Positions 47,597 to 57,785 of a stretch of DNA of 64,000 nt are shown here, in pieces. Made by a program: the position numbers and the translations under genes. The DNA is from Rhodospirillales bacterium (GTDB lineage Bacteria > Pseudomonadota > Alphaproteobacteria > Kiloniellales > JACOMY01), in the NCBI GenBank assembly GCA_014324045.1, contig JACOMY010000001.1, forward strand, positions 124,001 through 188,000, given 5' to 3'. Every line of letters starts with the position of its first letter. Within the stretch, counting starts at the first letter, position 1. The notes beneath the pieces are model-generated. The model was not told the origin of the DNA and ran no database searches. It saw nothing but the letters and a program-made list of their open reading frames with translations.

Positions 47597-48526
47597 TCAC
47601 CGTCCGGCGATCGGCTCCTCGGTAATCCGGGCCGGAAAGCCCTCGGCCCTAAGCTCTGTGCCCAGCGCGTCTTCCAGCAATTTCACCACCTTGGGCGACC
47701 AGGCATCGCCGCCGAACTGCTGCTGAGCTCGCCGGAAGATCTGCTCGACCAGTCTGGCCACCTCCAGCGGTACGCCGAGGCGGTGCCCCATCTCGGTGGC
47801 GAAGTGCAGATCCTTGGCAGCCAGATCCAGGGTGAAGCCGATGTCGTAGCTGCCGTTCAGGATCACCTGTCCCTCGGTCTCGTGGACGAAGGAGTTGCCG
47901 GAGCTGGCGCGGATCGCGGCGAAGGCCTGTGCCAAGTCGAGCCCGCCGCGTTTGGCCAGCATCAAGGCCTCGCCGCAGCTGACCAGATGGATGAAGGCCA
48001 GCATGTTGGTGATGATCTTGATCGCCGCGGCAGAGCCCAGCGGCCCCATGTGAAAGATCTCGCCGCCCATGGCTTGGAAGGCCGGCCGGTGCTTGGCGAA
48101 GACCGCTTCGTCGCCGCCGATCAGCACCGTGATCAGGCCGCTGGCGGCGCGATGGACCCCGCCGGTTACCGGTGCTTCCAGGGTGTCGATGCCCTTGGCT
48201 TTGCCTAGTTCGGCGATGCGTTGCACCTCGGCGGGATCGTTGGTGCTCATCTCGATCCAGGTACCGCCGGAGCCCAAGGTCTCCAAGACGCCCTTGGGTC
48301 CAGTCATCACCGCTGCCGCCGACGCCGGGGAAGGCAGGCAGGTGATGACTGCCTCGGCCTTGGCTGCCAAGGCAGCAGGATCCTCCGCCCAGGTGGCACC
48401 GGCGGCCAACAGCGGCTCGGCTGCCTCGCGCCTAAGGTCGTTGACGGTCAGCGGGAAGCCCGCCCGAAGCAGACTGGCGGCCAGGTGCCGGCCTAGATTT
48501 CCCAATCCGATGAAACCGTAACGCAC
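47597..48526 (-). CDS. NAD(P)-dependent beta-hydroxyacid dehydrogenase
   Basis: The 309-residue product belongs to the 3-hydroxyisobutyrate / tartronate semialdehyde reductase family. The Rossmann motif GFIGLGNLGRHLAASLL opens the protein; substrate-binding EAPVTGGVHRAASG and the catalytic Lys in AAIKIITNMLAF follow, with the all-alpha C-terminal domain (ALMLAKRGGLDLAQAFAAI). It starts at GTG 48524-48526 with AAGGAG about ten bases upstream. The sugar-acid dehydratase gene ends 19 bp upstream on the same strand, so a joint role in sugar-acid or hydroxyacid breakdown is likely. The exact substrate is unknown. Confidence 0.9.
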   Translation of the reverse strand: MRYGFIGLGNLGRHLAASLLRAGFPLTVNDLRREAAEPLLAAGATWAEDPAALAAKAEAVITCLPSPASAAAVMTGPKGVLETLGSGGTWIEMSTNDPAEVQRIAELGKAKGIDTLEAPVTGGVHRAASGLITVLIGGDEAVFAKHRPAFQAMGGEIFHMGPLGSAAAIKIITNMLAFIHLVSCGEALMLAKRGGLDLAQAFAAIRASSGNSFVHETEGQVILNGSYDIGFTLDLAAKDLHFATEMGHRLGVPLEVARLVEQIFRRAQQQFGGDAWSPKVVKLLEDALGTELRAEGFPARITEEPIAGR

Positions 48527-48545
48527 GTCCTTTTGCTCCTTAATC

Positions 48546-49748
48546 TTAAACGCGCAGCGGATCTTGCATCATCTCCAGGTGCAGGCGCTCGCCCTCGTAG
48601 GGATGTGCCAAGGCGACCTCTTCGTCCAGCTCCACGCCGAGCCCCGGCGCGCCCGGCGGAATGACGTAGCCCTCCTCCCACCGGATGGGGGTTTTCAGCA
48701 GCTTGGCGTGGAAGCCGCCCCAGTCGCCGATACTCTCCAGGATCAGGAAGTTGGGCGAGCAGGCGGCCAGTTGGATGTTGGCGGCGCCGACGATGGGGCC
48801 GCAGTAAAGGTGCGGGGCCAGTTGCACATAATGGGCTTCGGCGATGGCGGCGATCTTCTTGGCCTCCAGGATGCCGCCCACGCGGCCCAGATTCATCTGC
48901 AAGATCGCCGCCGCGCCGCTTTCGATCACTTGGGCGAATTCGATCTTGCCGGTCAGCCGCTCGCCGGTAGCGATGGGGATGGAGGTGGCGCGGGCGACCT
49001 TGGCCATCTCCTCGGGCATCCCGGGCGGCGTAGGCTCCTCGAACCACAGGGGGTCCAGCGGCTCCAGCCTGCGCGCCAGGCGGATGGCGCCGGCGGCGGT
49101 GAACTGTCCGTGCGTGCCGAACAGCAGATCGGCCTTGTCGCCGACGGCCTCGCGAATGCGGCTGCAAAAGGCGGCTGAGCGGGAGAGGGTGGGCAGGTCC
49201 GGCATACGGCCGTCGTAAACCGTGTAGGGACCGGCCGGGTCGAACTTCACCGCCGTGAATCCGCGCGCGACCTCGGCGGCGGCCACCTCCGCGGCGGCGT
49301 CGGGGTCGCTGTAGACCGGCGCGTCGGTGGCGTTGGCGCTGCCCTCGGGCGGATAGAGGTAGGTATAGCTGCGCAGGCCCTCGTGCACCTGCCCGCCGAG
49401 CAGTTCGTAGACCGGTTTCCCGGCGGCTTTGCCGAGGATGTCCCAGCAGGCCATCTCCAGCGCGCTCAGGACGCCTAGAAGCGAAATATCGGGCCGCAAT
49501 GCATAGCCGGAGCCGTAGACCCGATGCCACAGCCGTTCGATCCGATGCGGATCGCTGCCTTCGACATAGCGCTGGAAGACGTCTTCGATCATCGCCACGA
49601 CGGTCTTGGGGCCGAAGGTGGCAACATAGGCCTCGCCGACGCCCTCGATGCCGTCGTCGGTGGTGAGCTTCAGGAAAATGAAATAGCGGCCGCCTCGATG
49701 CGGCGGCGGGTTGCCGACGATGAAGGTCTTAAGGTCGACGATGCGCAT
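48546..49748 (-). CDS. Enolase-superfamily sugar-acid dehydratase (mandelate racemase/muconate lactonizing type)
   Basis: The 400-residue TIM-barrel enzyme has an N-terminal capping domain (GEAYVATFGPKTVVAMIED). ALEMACWDILGKAAGKPVYE precedes the barrel. Candidate metal and catalytic residues lie in FTAVKFDPAGPYTVYDG, DLLFGTHGQFTAAGA, LWFEEPTPPGMPEEM and PIATGERLTGK; LAPHLYCGPI carries the His expected as base in galactonate/mannonate-type dehydratases. This grouping points to acid-sugar dehydration giving a 2-keto-3-deoxy acid. It forms a two-gene unit with the hydroxyacid dehydrogenase downstream; no sugar-acid transporter or aldolase is adjacent. Which sugar acid is used cannot be said. Confidence 0.85.
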   Translation of the reverse strand: MRIVDLKTFIVGNPPPHRGGRYFIFLKLTTDDGIEGVGEAYVATFGPKTVVAMIEDVFQRYVEGSDPHRIERLWHRVYGSGYALRPDISLLGVLSALEMACWDILGKAAGKPVYELLGGQVHEGLRSYTYLYPPEGSANATDAPVYSDPDAAAEVAAAEVARGFTAVKFDPAGPYTVYDGRMPDLPTLSRSAAFCSRIREAVGDKADLLFGTHGQFTAAGAIRLARRLEPLDPLWFEEPTPPGMPEEMAKVARATSIPIATGERLTGKIEFAQVIESGAAAILQMNLGRVGGILEAKKIAAIAEAHYVQLAPHLYCGPIVGAANIQLAACSPNFLILESIGDWGGFHAKLLKTPIRWEEGYVIPPGAPGLGVELDEEVALAHPYEGERLHLEMMQDPLRV

Positions 49749-49865
49749 GGGACCGGACTCCCTAGTCTCATCGTAGGACTGACCCTAGGCGGGCGAAGAG
49801 GGCGAAAAACGCTCTTTCCCGCCGGTTAGCATCCCGTACCCGTCAATCCCGTAACCGTTAATCCC

Positions 49866-50342
49866 CTACCGGGCGCGCGGCCGGCTCCAGGGAAGCCGAT
49901 CGACCGGCGCGACGTCCGCCAGCCGGTAGCCGCCGCAGATCCCGAAGTGCTGGCAGGGGGCGGCAACCCGGTTGCCGGCTGAGGTCGGGCGTTCCAGGAC
50001 CTCGGCCCGCAGGCCGTCGCCCTCCTTGGCTTTGCCGCGGACCGGAAAGCGCGCTCCCGGGAGGGCGTTGGCCAGGTAAAGCGGGCGTCGCTCCCGCCGG
50101 CCGATCCCGTCACCCTGCGCACCGGGGCTGTCGATCGTTGAGGCCAAGGCTGTGCTGCCGACCCGCAGCGGGTTTTTCCTGCTCCTTAGTTGTCGGCCTA
50201 CAGGCACAGGCAGGCTGTTGCGCACCCGGCCGAATGTCCGGTCGTGCGGGTGCTCGGGATCGCTGCCGGTGAGGCCATGACGCATCCGGCCCAGCGCCAG
50301 CGTGCGCTTCAGGTCCGGATTCCCGCTAGCGATGCCGTCCAT
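49866..50342 (-). pseudogene. Relic of an RNA m5U methyltransferase (RlmD/TrmA family), N-terminal part
   Basis: A minus-strand frame of 158 codons contains STIDSPGAQGDGIGRRERRP, then LYLANALPGARFPVRGKAKE, then GDGLRAEVLE, then APCQHFGICGGYRLADV. These match the TRAM domain and the iron-sulfur segment CPHFG.CGGC of RlmD-like methyltransferases. In intact enzymes the Cys cluster is CxxxxxCGGC; the last Cys is Tyr here, and the protein stops soon after, with no catalytic SAM domain. Residues before the TRAM segment resemble nothing known. It is a truncated, decayed gene. It lies in the gap between the sugar-acid dehydratase and the MATE pump. Confidence 0.65.
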
Positions 50343-50545
50343 CCTCCGGCCGAACGGCGCCGATGCGCCGGCGGGGTGCGGCCACTTCTTGCGGCTGCAT
50401 GAGGTTGGGGATAGGGAGCGGCGTGAAGCATTTCTATTTCGTCCGGTGACCTCTGCCCGCCGGACCGGTGACTAGGCCGCGCGGCTGCGGCTCTCCGCCA
50501 GGCCTCGATCGAGCAACAGCCGGTCGGCGCGTTGTTTGCTCTTGC

Positions 50546-51961
50546 TCATGCCGGCACCTCCCAGCGTTGCCAGAGGCGATAGTAGCGCAAGGTCAGCAAG
50601 GCGGCGGCAAGGGTCAGTCCGCTGGCCAGACCGATCCAGATGCCGACCCCGGCAAGGTCTGTGCCGAAGCCTAGCAGGGCCGAGGCCGGCAAGCCCACCA
50701 GCCAGTAACCGACGCCGGCGATCAGCATCGGCACCTTGGTATCCTTCAGACCGCGCAAGCAGCCCATGGCAACGACCTGGCCGCCGTCGACCGCTTGGAA
50801 GAGGGCGCCCACGGCCAGAAAGCTGACGCCCAGCGCGATGACTGCGGCTGCCTCCGGGTCGCTGTTGTCCAGGAAAAGCCGTAAGAAAAGCTGCGGAAAG
50901 ACCCAGAGCGCTATCGCCGTTATCAAGCTGGAAAGGAGGCCCATGGCGTAGGTGACGACGGCGGCGCGTCCGGCGGCGGCCTTGTCGTCGAGTCCCACGG
51001 CAAGCCCGATGCGAACCGTTCCGGCCTGCGAGATCCCGAGCGGAATCATGTAGGCAATAGCCACCAGTTGGACGGCGGCACCGTGCGCCGCTTGCGATTC
51101 GATGCCGATCAGACCTTGCAGGAACAGGGCCGCCATGAAGAAGGTGGTCTCGAAGAAGAGCGCAATACCGATCGGCACGCCGACGCGCAGGATCTCGAAG
51201 AACAGCGGCCAGTCCGCCTTCCAGAGTCGGGTAAAGATCCGGAAGCGGCGCAAGTTCCAGTCCAGAAGGATGAAGGGCAACAGTCCGAGAAAGACCACCC
51301 AGGCCGAGAGCGCCGCGGCAATGCCCGCACCGGCGATGCCGTAAGCGGGCAGGCCCCATTTTCCGAACACCAGGACGTAGCCGGCCAGGGCGTTAAACAT
51401 GATGCCCAGAAAGATGGCGTAGAGGGCAGGCCGCGGCCGGTCCATTGCCGCTGCGAAGTTCCGCAGCACGAAGTACCAGATCCAAGCCGGAAGACCGAAA
51501 CAAAGCGGGCGGGCGAAGTCTTCTGCCGCGTCGGCAACCGCAGACGGCTGGTCCAGCAGCGCCATCAAAGGCTTGGTGTTCCAGAGAATCAGAACCGCCG
51601 GCAGCATCATGACCGTGGCGGTCCAGAGGCCCTGGCGGACGGTTCTGCGGATCTGGCGATAGGCGCGGCGTCCCCGTGCTTGGCTTACCAGAGGCGCCAC
51701 GGCGACCGCCAGACCCATGAGGAAGAGAAAAACTGCATGGAAGGTCTGTGAGCCGACCGTGGCGGCCGCCAACTCGGTGGGGCCCAGACGGCCGGCATAG
51801 AAGATCTCGACCGTATGAATGCCGATCTGGGCCAACTGCATGAAGACCAGCGGCCAGGCCAGCGCGAAGGTTGCGCCGATCTCCCGACGCCATAGCGGCG
51901 AAAGGAGGGGCGGCGGGTTCCCGGATGCGTAAGCCGCTTGCTTGCAAGAGCGCTGGTGCAT
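50546..51961 (-). CDS. MATE family efflux transporter (NorM type)
   Basis: The 471-residue inner-membrane protein has 12 predicted helices in two six-helix bundles. It shows ALAWPLVFMQLAQIGIHTVE, then FYAGRLGPTELAAATVG in the first bundle, and GVPIGIALFFETTFFMAALF at the start of the second, typical of NorM/DinF-like MATE pumps. They export cationic drugs and dyes by H+ or Na+ exchange. The start ATG 51959-51961 has no strong ribosome site. A short run of open frame beyond its stop (to about 50470) is not part of it. Confidence 0.92.
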   Translation of the reverse strand: MHQRSCKQAAYASGNPPPLLSPLWRREIGATFALAWPLVFMQLAQIGIHTVEIFYAGRLGPTELAAATVGSQTFHAVFLFLMGLAVAVAPLVSQARGRRAYRQIRRTVRQGLWTATVMMLPAVLILWNTKPLMALLDQPSAVADAAEDFARPLCFGLPAWIWYFVLRNFAAAMDRPRPALYAIFLGIMFNALAGYVLVFGKWGLPAYGIAGAGIAAALSAWVVFLGLLPFILLDWNLRRFRIFTRLWKADWPLFFEILRVGVPIGIALFFETTFFMAALFLQGLIGIESQAAHGAAVQLVAIAYMIPLGISQAGTVRIGLAVGLDDKAAAGRAAVVTYAMGLLSSLITAIALWVFPQLFLRLFLDNSDPEAAAVIALGVSFLAVGALFQAVDGGQVVAMGCLRGLKDTKVPMLIAGVGYWLVGLPASALLGFGTDLAGVGIWIGLASGLTLAAALLTLRYYRLWQRWEVPA

Positions 51962-52095
51962 GACCGCACTTTGCAGTGCCGGGGAAAAGAGGTCTAGGGA
52001 CTCCGGGGTAAATCAGCACTGCGTGGCCGCCAAGGCTTGCAGTGAAAGAGAAGGTGAGGGCGGATTGACCCTTCCTACCCTTCGGAAACGGATGT

Positions 52096-52640
52096 TTAGG
52101 GTCTCGCCGTTTCCTTGAATTCTTCGAAGGAGATAACTCCGTCACCGTTGCGATCATGTCCGATCATCGCCTCATCAATGGACGACTGGTCGTTCTCGTA
52201 CTTGCCTAAGACCTTTACGCTGGATTCCAACTCGCCGCGGTCGAGGGCGCCATCGCCGTTGTAATCGAAGTGTCCGAAGATGCGCGGCAGGAAGACACGA
52301 TCCCACTCGGCTTCAGTCATCTCGTCGTTGGCGAATCTTATTAGTAGCAATCCAGATAGTAGGTACTCTGTCTTCGAGATCGTGCCGTCGCCGTTCTCGT
52401 CCATTAGCATAATTAGGGCGCCGACCTGGAGGGCCGGATTGTCATTGACGCTCATCAACTCAATCATCAGGTCCTGTTCGACAGCGCTCAGTTGACCGTT
52501 GCCGTCGATGTCGACTAGGTCGAATATATTTTTTAGGTGATACAGTTACACGGCTTTCTCGGTGAACTGTGCGGAGGCTGCGGCAGGCAGCAGAGCGGCC
52601 AGAACCAAGCCTTGGACGCTGGTTCAAAGACCTCGCATGA
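52096..52640 (-). pseudogene. Exported EF-hand calcium-binding protein gene disrupted near its start
   Basis: The minus-strand frame contains three canonical 12-residue EF-hand loops: DENGDGTISKTE, DYNGDGALDRGE and DRNGDGVISFEE. A fourth, DIDGNGQLSAVE, lies upstream of the first available ATG (52467) and has no ATG, GTG or TTG before it until a TAA at 52546-52548. Reading through that TAA in the same frame gives LVLAALLPAAASAQFTEKAV, an obvious signal peptide. The original gene thus encoded a secreted or periplasmic protein of about 170 residues with four EF-hands, and a nonsense mutation now separates leader from body. A further stop lies just before the leader. A shortened cytoplasmic protein from ATG 52467 remains possible. 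Confidence 0.75.
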
Positions 52641-52670
52641 GATGTAAACTCCCTAGGCTTGGTTTCGGCT

Positions 52671-53675
52671 TCAGGAAGCCAAGAGGTGGGCAGCTTCGAG
52701 GGCTGCGTAGGTGAGGACGGCGTCGGCGCCGGCCCTCTTGAAACAGATGAGGCTTTCCAGGACGGCGCGGTCGTTGTCCAGCCAGCCCTTCCGGGCCGCC
52801 GCCTTCAGCATGGCATACTCACCGCTGACGTGATAAGCGAAAGTAGGCAAAGCAAAGGCATCCTTCACCTCGCGCAGAACATCCAGATAGGGGAGGCCGG
52901 GCTTGACCATCAAGAGATCGGCCCCCTCCGCCACGTCCAGTGCTACCTCGCGCAATGCCTCGGCCCGATTCCCGGGCGAAAGTTGGTAGGTCTTCTTGTC
53001 TCCTTTCAACGACGCGCCGGATCCGACGGCATCGCGGAAGGGAGCGTAGAAGGTGCTCGCGAACTTGGCAGCGTAGGCGACGATCGGCAACCGCTGATGA
53101 CCGGCTTTATCCAAGGCGCTGCGCAGGGCGCCGATACGCCCGTCCATCATGTCGGAGGGACCTTGCAGATCGCAGCCCGCCTCAGCCTGAACCAGGGCTT
53201 GCCGCACCAGCACCTCAACAGTCTCGTCGTTCAGGACCTCTTCGCCGGCCACCAGCCCGTCGTGGCCGTCGGCGTTGAAGGGATCGAGCGCGACGTCGCA
53301 CATCACGCCTAGCTCCGGGAAGCGCTGCTTCACTGCCCGCACGCTGCGGCAAATCACGTTGTCAGGGTTGACGGCCTCGTCGCAGGTCGTGGTCTTAAGT
53401 GCTTCGGGAACGTAGGGGAAGAGGGCGATGCAGGGAATCCCGGCCTCCAAGGCCTGTTCGCAGGCGCGCAACAGGCCGTCCTCATCGTGGCGCAAAACGC
53501 CAGGCATGGAGGGCACCGGGCCGGCATCGGCGGGTTCAGACACGAACAGCGGCCAGATAAAGTCGTCGGGGGAGATCTGCTGCTCGGCGGTCAGGCGCCG
53601 CATCCAGTCGCTCTGGCGCAGGCGGCGGAGGCGGGTGGCGGGAAAGCGGCCGCTAAAGGCCATCTGTGCTGGCAT
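52671..53675 (-). CDS. hemB: Delta-aminolevulinic acid dehydratase (porphobilinogen synthase)
   Basis: The 334-residue enzyme condenses two 5-aminolevulinates to porphobilinogen in heme synthesis. The Schiff-base lysines are in [18 protein letters not shown] and [13 protein letters not shown]. Metal and substrate motifs include [18 protein letters not shown] and [20 protein letters not shown]. The metal-site region ([15 protein letters not shown]) is of the Mg-dependent type rather than zinc (no triple Cys), as usual for alphaproteobacteria. ATG 53673-53675 is chosen; the frame is open to 53756, but that part overlaps lipB. The hemB start overlaps the end of lipB by 23 bp, implying coupling. 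Confidence 0.97.
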   Translation of the reverse strand: MPAQMAFSGRFPATRLRRLRQSDWMRRLTAEQQISPDDFIWPLFVSEPADAGPVPSMPGVLRHDEDGLLRACEQALEAGIPCIALFPYVPEALKTTTCDEAVNPDNVICRSVRAVKQRFPELGVMCDVALDPFNADGHDGLVAGEEVLNDETVEVLVRQALVQAEAGCDLQGPSDMMDGRIGALRSALDKAGHQRLPIVAYAAKFASTFYAPFRDAVGSGASLKGDKKTYQLSPGNRAEALREVALDVAEGADLLMVKPGLPYLDVLREVKDAFALPTFAYHVSGEYAMLKAAARKGWLDNDRAVLESLICFKRAGADAVLTYAALEAAHLLAS

Positions 53676-54333
53676 GGCTTTCTCTCGTGTCGGAGGATAA
53701 AGAAAGGCCGAAGATCTGCTCGAAACTGTCTTTGAGAGCGCGGTCGAGTTCGGCATCGCTCGCCGTCTTGCCGAGCGCAGCCAGGGAAGTCACGCCCAGT
53801 CGGGGGTCGGCGATCCCGCATGGCACGATGCCGGAGAAGTGCTCCAGCACGGGATCGCGGTTGATCGAGATACCGTGGAAGGTCACCCAGTGGCGCACGC
53901 GCACGCCGATGGCGGCGATCTTGTCCTCGCGGCCGTTGGCCTGCGGGACCCAGATGCCGACACGGCCTTCCCGCCGCTCGCCGCCCACGCCGAAGTGTGC
54001 CAGGGTAGCGATGATCCAGTCCTCTAGACTGCGGACGAAAGCGCGTAGATCCGGGCTGCGCCGGCGCAAGTCCAGCATAACATAGGCAATGCGCTGGCCG
54101 GGGCCGTGGTAGGTGTACTGTCCGCCGCGGCCGGTCTTGAAGACCGGAAAGCGGTTGGGCGCGCGCAGGTCTTCTGCCTTGGCCGAGGTTCCGGCGGTGT
54201 AGAGGCTCGCGTGCTCCAGCAGCCAGATGCTCTCCGGCGCGGTTCCGGCACGGATGGCGGCGATCCGCGCTTCCATGAAGGTGAGGGCCTCGGGATAGTC
54301 GACCGGCTCGCTGCTGATGATCCAGTTAACCAT
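53653..54333 (-). CDS. lipB: Octanoyl-(acyl-carrier-protein):protein transferase LipB
   Basis: The 226-residue enzyme attaches octanoate from ACP to lipoyl domains, which LipA then converts to lipoyl. Features are [35 protein letters not shown] (conserved His and Tyr) and [17 protein letters not shown], whose Lys pairs with the thioester-forming Cys in [10 protein letters not shown]. These are the catalytic Lys-Cys pair. It starts at ATG 54331-54333. It overlaps hemB and is divergent from maeB. Confidence 0.97.
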   Translation of the reverse strand: MVNWIISSEPVDYPEALTFMEARIAAIRAGTAPESIWLLEHASLYTAGTSAKAEDLRAPNRFPVFKTGRGGQYTYHGPGQRIAYVMLDLRRRSPDLRAFVRSLEDWIIATLAHFGVGGERREGRVGIWVPQANGREDKIAAIGVRVRHWVTFHGISINRDPVLEHFSGIVPCGIADPRLGVTSLAALGKTASDAELDRALKDSFEQIFGLSLSSDTRESHASTDGL

Positions 54334-54540
54334 GGCGCAGCGTGATGGCGCTTCGTGCAGCCTCTTGGCAAGTCTTTCCGCAGCGCTTGCTATTGGCCTT
54401 TGCGTGGCGCTCGGCAGGGTCTAGGCTCAAGCACGATGGCGCGCGTGTTCGAGCAAGGCGGCCTTGCGCGCTACAGGAGCTGTTCGGACGCGCACTGCAC
54501 AAGGGGCGTCGGTCAGTTATAGCCAAGGGGAGAAGAGCGA

Positions 54541-56840
54541 TGGCCTTTGATGCAGCAGACAAGCTGAAACGCGAGTCGCTTGCCTACCATCGCGAATGGC
54601 CCAAGGGAAAGCTGGCAATCGCGGCGACCAAGCCGCTGGATACCCAGCACGACCTAGCGCTGGCCTATTCTCCCGGCGTGGCTGTGGCCTGCGAGGCCAT
54701 TGCCGAGAACCCGGTCGAAGCCAGCGAGATGACGGCACGCGGCAATTTGGTTGCGGTCATCACCAACGGCACGGCCGTCTTGGGCCTGGGTAACATCGGC
54801 CCTTTGGCCGCGAAACCGGTTATGGAAGGAAAGGCCGTCCTCTTTAAGAAGTTCGCCGGAATCGACGTCTTCGATCTAGAGGTAACCGAGACCGATCCCA
54901 AGCGCTTTTGCGACATTGTCGCAGCGCTAGAGCCGACCTTCGGCGGCATCAATCTGGAAGACATCAAGGCGCCGGAGTGCTTCCAGATCGAGCAAGATCT
55001 GCGCAGCCGTATGGGTATTCCTGTGTTTCACGACGATCAGCACGGGACCGCCATCATCGTCGGCGCCGCCATCCTCAACGGCTTGCGCCTGGCCGGCAAG
55101 GCACCTGAGGAGGTAAAGCTGGTGACCAGCGGGGCAGGAGCCGCTGCGCTTGCCTCGCTCAACGTGCTGGTCGGCTTGGGCCTTAAACGGGAGAACATTT
55201 GGGTCACCGACATTGAGGGCGTGGTTTATCGCGGACGCGAGAGCCTGATGGACCGGTGGAAGGCCCCCTATGCACAGGAGACCGATAAGCGGACCTTGGC
55301 CGAAGTGATTGAAGGCGCGGATATCTTCCTGGGGCTGTCGGCGCCCAATGTACTGAAACCGGACTATCTGGAGACAATGGCGGACAAGCCCCTGATCATG
55401 GCGCTGGCTAACCCGCAGCCTGAGATCGATCCGCAGATCGTCCGCGACCTCCGCCCCGATGCGATCATGGCCACGGGCCGTAGCGATTTTCCTAATCAGG
55501 TCAATAACGTGGTCTGCTTTCCCTTTGTTTTCCGCGGTGCATTGGACGTGCACGCCACAACAATCAACGAGGAGATGAAGCTGGCTGCGGTCCGCGCCAT
55601 TGCCGACCTAGCCATGGCCGAGCAGTCCGATGTCGCGCAGAAAGCCTATGGCGGTCAGTCAGCAAGCTTCGGGCCCGACTACATCATCCCCCGCCCCTTC
55701 GACCCGCGTCTGATGCTGGTGATTGCCCCGGCCGTCGCCCAAGCGGCGATGGACAGCGGTGTGGCCACGGCGCCGCTTACCGACATGGCGGCCTATCGGG
55801 CGCGGCTGGAGAACGCCGTGTTCCGCACCGGTCTGGTCATGCGCCCGGTCTTCGAACAGGCGCGCGGGACCCTGCGGCGCGTGGCCTATTCCGAAGGCGA
55901 GGACGAACGTATCCTGCAAGCGGTACAGGTCGCGATCCAGGAGTGCCTCGCCAAGCCTATCCTGATCGGTCGCCCAAGCGTCATTGAGACACGCGCCAAA
56001 CGCTTAGGACTTCGGTTCATCGAAGGCGGCAGCTACGAGATCGTCAATCCGGAGAGCGACCGCCGCTTCAATCGCTATTGGCGCCGTTATCATGAGATCA
56101 TGGCGCGCAGCGGCGTGACGCCGGCGCGTGCGCGCACCGTCGTACGCACTCATAACACCGTGATCGGTGCATTGGCAGTGGATCTGGGCGACGCCGACGC
56201 CCTGCTGGCCGGCCCGCAAGGTGGCTTCAACTACCATGCGGACTACCTTCGGGACGTTATCGGCTATGCCGATGGCTGTAATTGTTACTCGGCTTTATCG
56301 TTGTTATCGATGCAAAAAGATACGATCTTCATATCCGACTCGAATTTAGCATTGGATCCCGGTCCGGAAGAGATCGTCCGTATGACCTGCCTTGCCTCGG
56401 TCCAAGTCCGTCGCTTCGGGATTGAGCCGCGGATCGCCCTCCTGTCGCACTCCAGCTTCGGCAGTGCCTCGGATGGCGAGGCCAAGAAGATGCGGGAGGC
56501 GGTACGCTTGCTGCATCGGGATTTTCCCGATCTCAACGTCGACGGCGAGATGCAGGGAGATCTGGCGCTAAACCCTGCGGCGCGCGCCTCGGTTTTGCCC
56601 GGCTGTCGGCTGGAGGGGCGGGCCAATCTCTTGATCATGCCCAATCTGGACGCGGCCAACATTTCGGCGACCCTCTTGCGGACCGTGGGGCAGGGGATCG
56701 CCGTGGGACCGATGCTGTTGGGCACCGCCCATCCCGTGCATGTGCTGCCGCATGCGGTGACGGCCCGCGGGATCGTGAACATGACTGCGGTGGCAGCCGC
56801 CGACGTCGGCGAGGAGCAGGCCGGAAGTGCTTCGGCGTGA
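54541..56840 (+). CDS. maeB: NADP-dependent malic enzyme with C-terminal phosphotransacetylase-like domain (MaeB)
   Basis: The 766-residue product decarboxylates malate to pyruvate with NADP reduction. The malic enzyme part (about 1-430) has [55 protein letters not shown] and [13 protein letters not shown]-like nucleotide motifs. The C-terminal 320 residues (from [14 protein letters not shown]) resemble phosphotransacetylase and regulate activity by acetyl-CoA in studied MaeB enzymes rather than acting catalytically. ATG 54541 follows GGGGAGAAGAG; the frame is open from 54342 but that part has no homology. It is divergent from lipB-hemB. Confidence 0.95.
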
Positions 56841-56850
56841 TCGTGGCATC

Positions 56851-56892
56851 CATGATAGTGAACACGGTGGCCCATGATAGTGAACACGGTGG
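56851..56892 (+). repeat. Two-copy 22-bp tandem repeat after maeB
   Basis: CATGATAGTGAACACGGTGG occurs at 56851-56870 and again at 56873-56892, separated by two C residues, starting 11 bases after the maeB stop. The copies are identical over 20 bases. Nothing in them resembles a terminator. They might be left from the end of a mobile element, but I could not match a specific one. Confidence 0.7.
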
Positions 56893-57246
56893 CGTCGCTG
56901 TCGGGAATTATTATCCCTTTCGCTTTGGACCGCTTGCGTGCCGATTCGGCAGTCGTATCTGCAATGTCCCCGACCACGTGACGGATGTGGTGGAGATTTT
57001 TTCATTTCCTTCCACTCTTCCTACATTGCCCTCGGTTAGCGGGTGCTCTTCCAGGAGCCTGTTTGGATGGGTACGTTGCTGCTTTGTAAGGTGGGCGTCT
57101 ACGCTTCCCGGAGTCTCTGTCAGCCTGTCACTTCTGGCAAGACTGCGGGCCTGCGGCCCGGCGACTCCCGGCTGACTATCTGAGCTTCACCTTCTTCCTA
57201 CAGTTGGCGAGACACAGCGCCCGCCAAGACCGCGAAAGGACCCGAT
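56893..57246. other. Gap between maeB repeat and the secreted hypothetical protein
   Basis: No gene was recognised. A small hairpin, CGGGCC-TGC-GGCCCG near 57150, could end the maeB transcript. The last 60 bases must carry the expression signals of the next gene. Confidence 0.35.
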
Positions 57247-57759
57247 ATGTCTTTATTTTGTGTGCGATTGACCGCTGCCTCCCTTCTGATCGCCTTGGCC
57301 TTTGCCTCTTGGCCGAGTAAGGCTTCCGGCGGCTGTGACGACATCCCGACAAGCCTCGCTGAGATAGCGACAAGGTATCCGTTAGTGATTGCCGCCATGA
57401 GCTTCAATTTTGGGGCGTTCTCGAGCATGGAGGCTGTCGAATGGACCCTGAGGGTCCGAAGGGGGCGTTTGCTTCCCCCTTTTCTTCCCGAAGATGCTAA
57501 AGATCATCCGCCCCAGTATCACCTCTCGGAAGCCTTGGGGAATCTGGAGAAGCGCTGGGATGCCTTGGCCGCTGCTTTTATCGTGAACCCGGAGCTCTTT
57601 AAGTGCAAGGTGGGGCCATTCGCGAAGAAGTTTGGGTCATCATCCGAGAAGGAGAAACAGGATCGGGCCACTTTTCTTCTTGCCGCCAGAGATAAGGAAC
57701 AAGCCGCTTGGGCCAAGCTCGAAGAGATCGAGGCCGGCATCCTGAGTTCCTCGAACTAA
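57247..57759 (+). CDS. Small secreted protein of unknown function
   Basis: The product is 170 residues from ATG 57247 with AAAGGA seven bases upstream. Residues 1-27 (CVRLTAASLLIALAFASWPS then KASG) are a Sec signal peptide. The mature part contains only two cysteines, in GGCDDIP and LFKCKVG, which could form a disulfide. It is mainly helical, with a charged C-terminus (KEKQDRATFLLAARDKEQAA). I recognise no family. Codon use is less GC-biased than maeB. It heads a small run of accessory genes that ends with a methyltransferase. Confidence 0.65.
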   Translation: MSLFCVRLTAASLLIALAFASWPSKASGGCDDIPTSLAEIATRYPLVIAAMSFNFGAFSSMEAVEWTLRVRRGRLLPPFLPEDAKDHPPQYHLSEALGNLEKRWDALAAAFIVNPELFKCKVGPFAKKFGSSSEKEKQDRATFLLAARDKEQAAWAKLEEIEAGILSSSN

Positions 57760-57785
57760 TAACCCCCCCGAAAGGACCTCACCCT

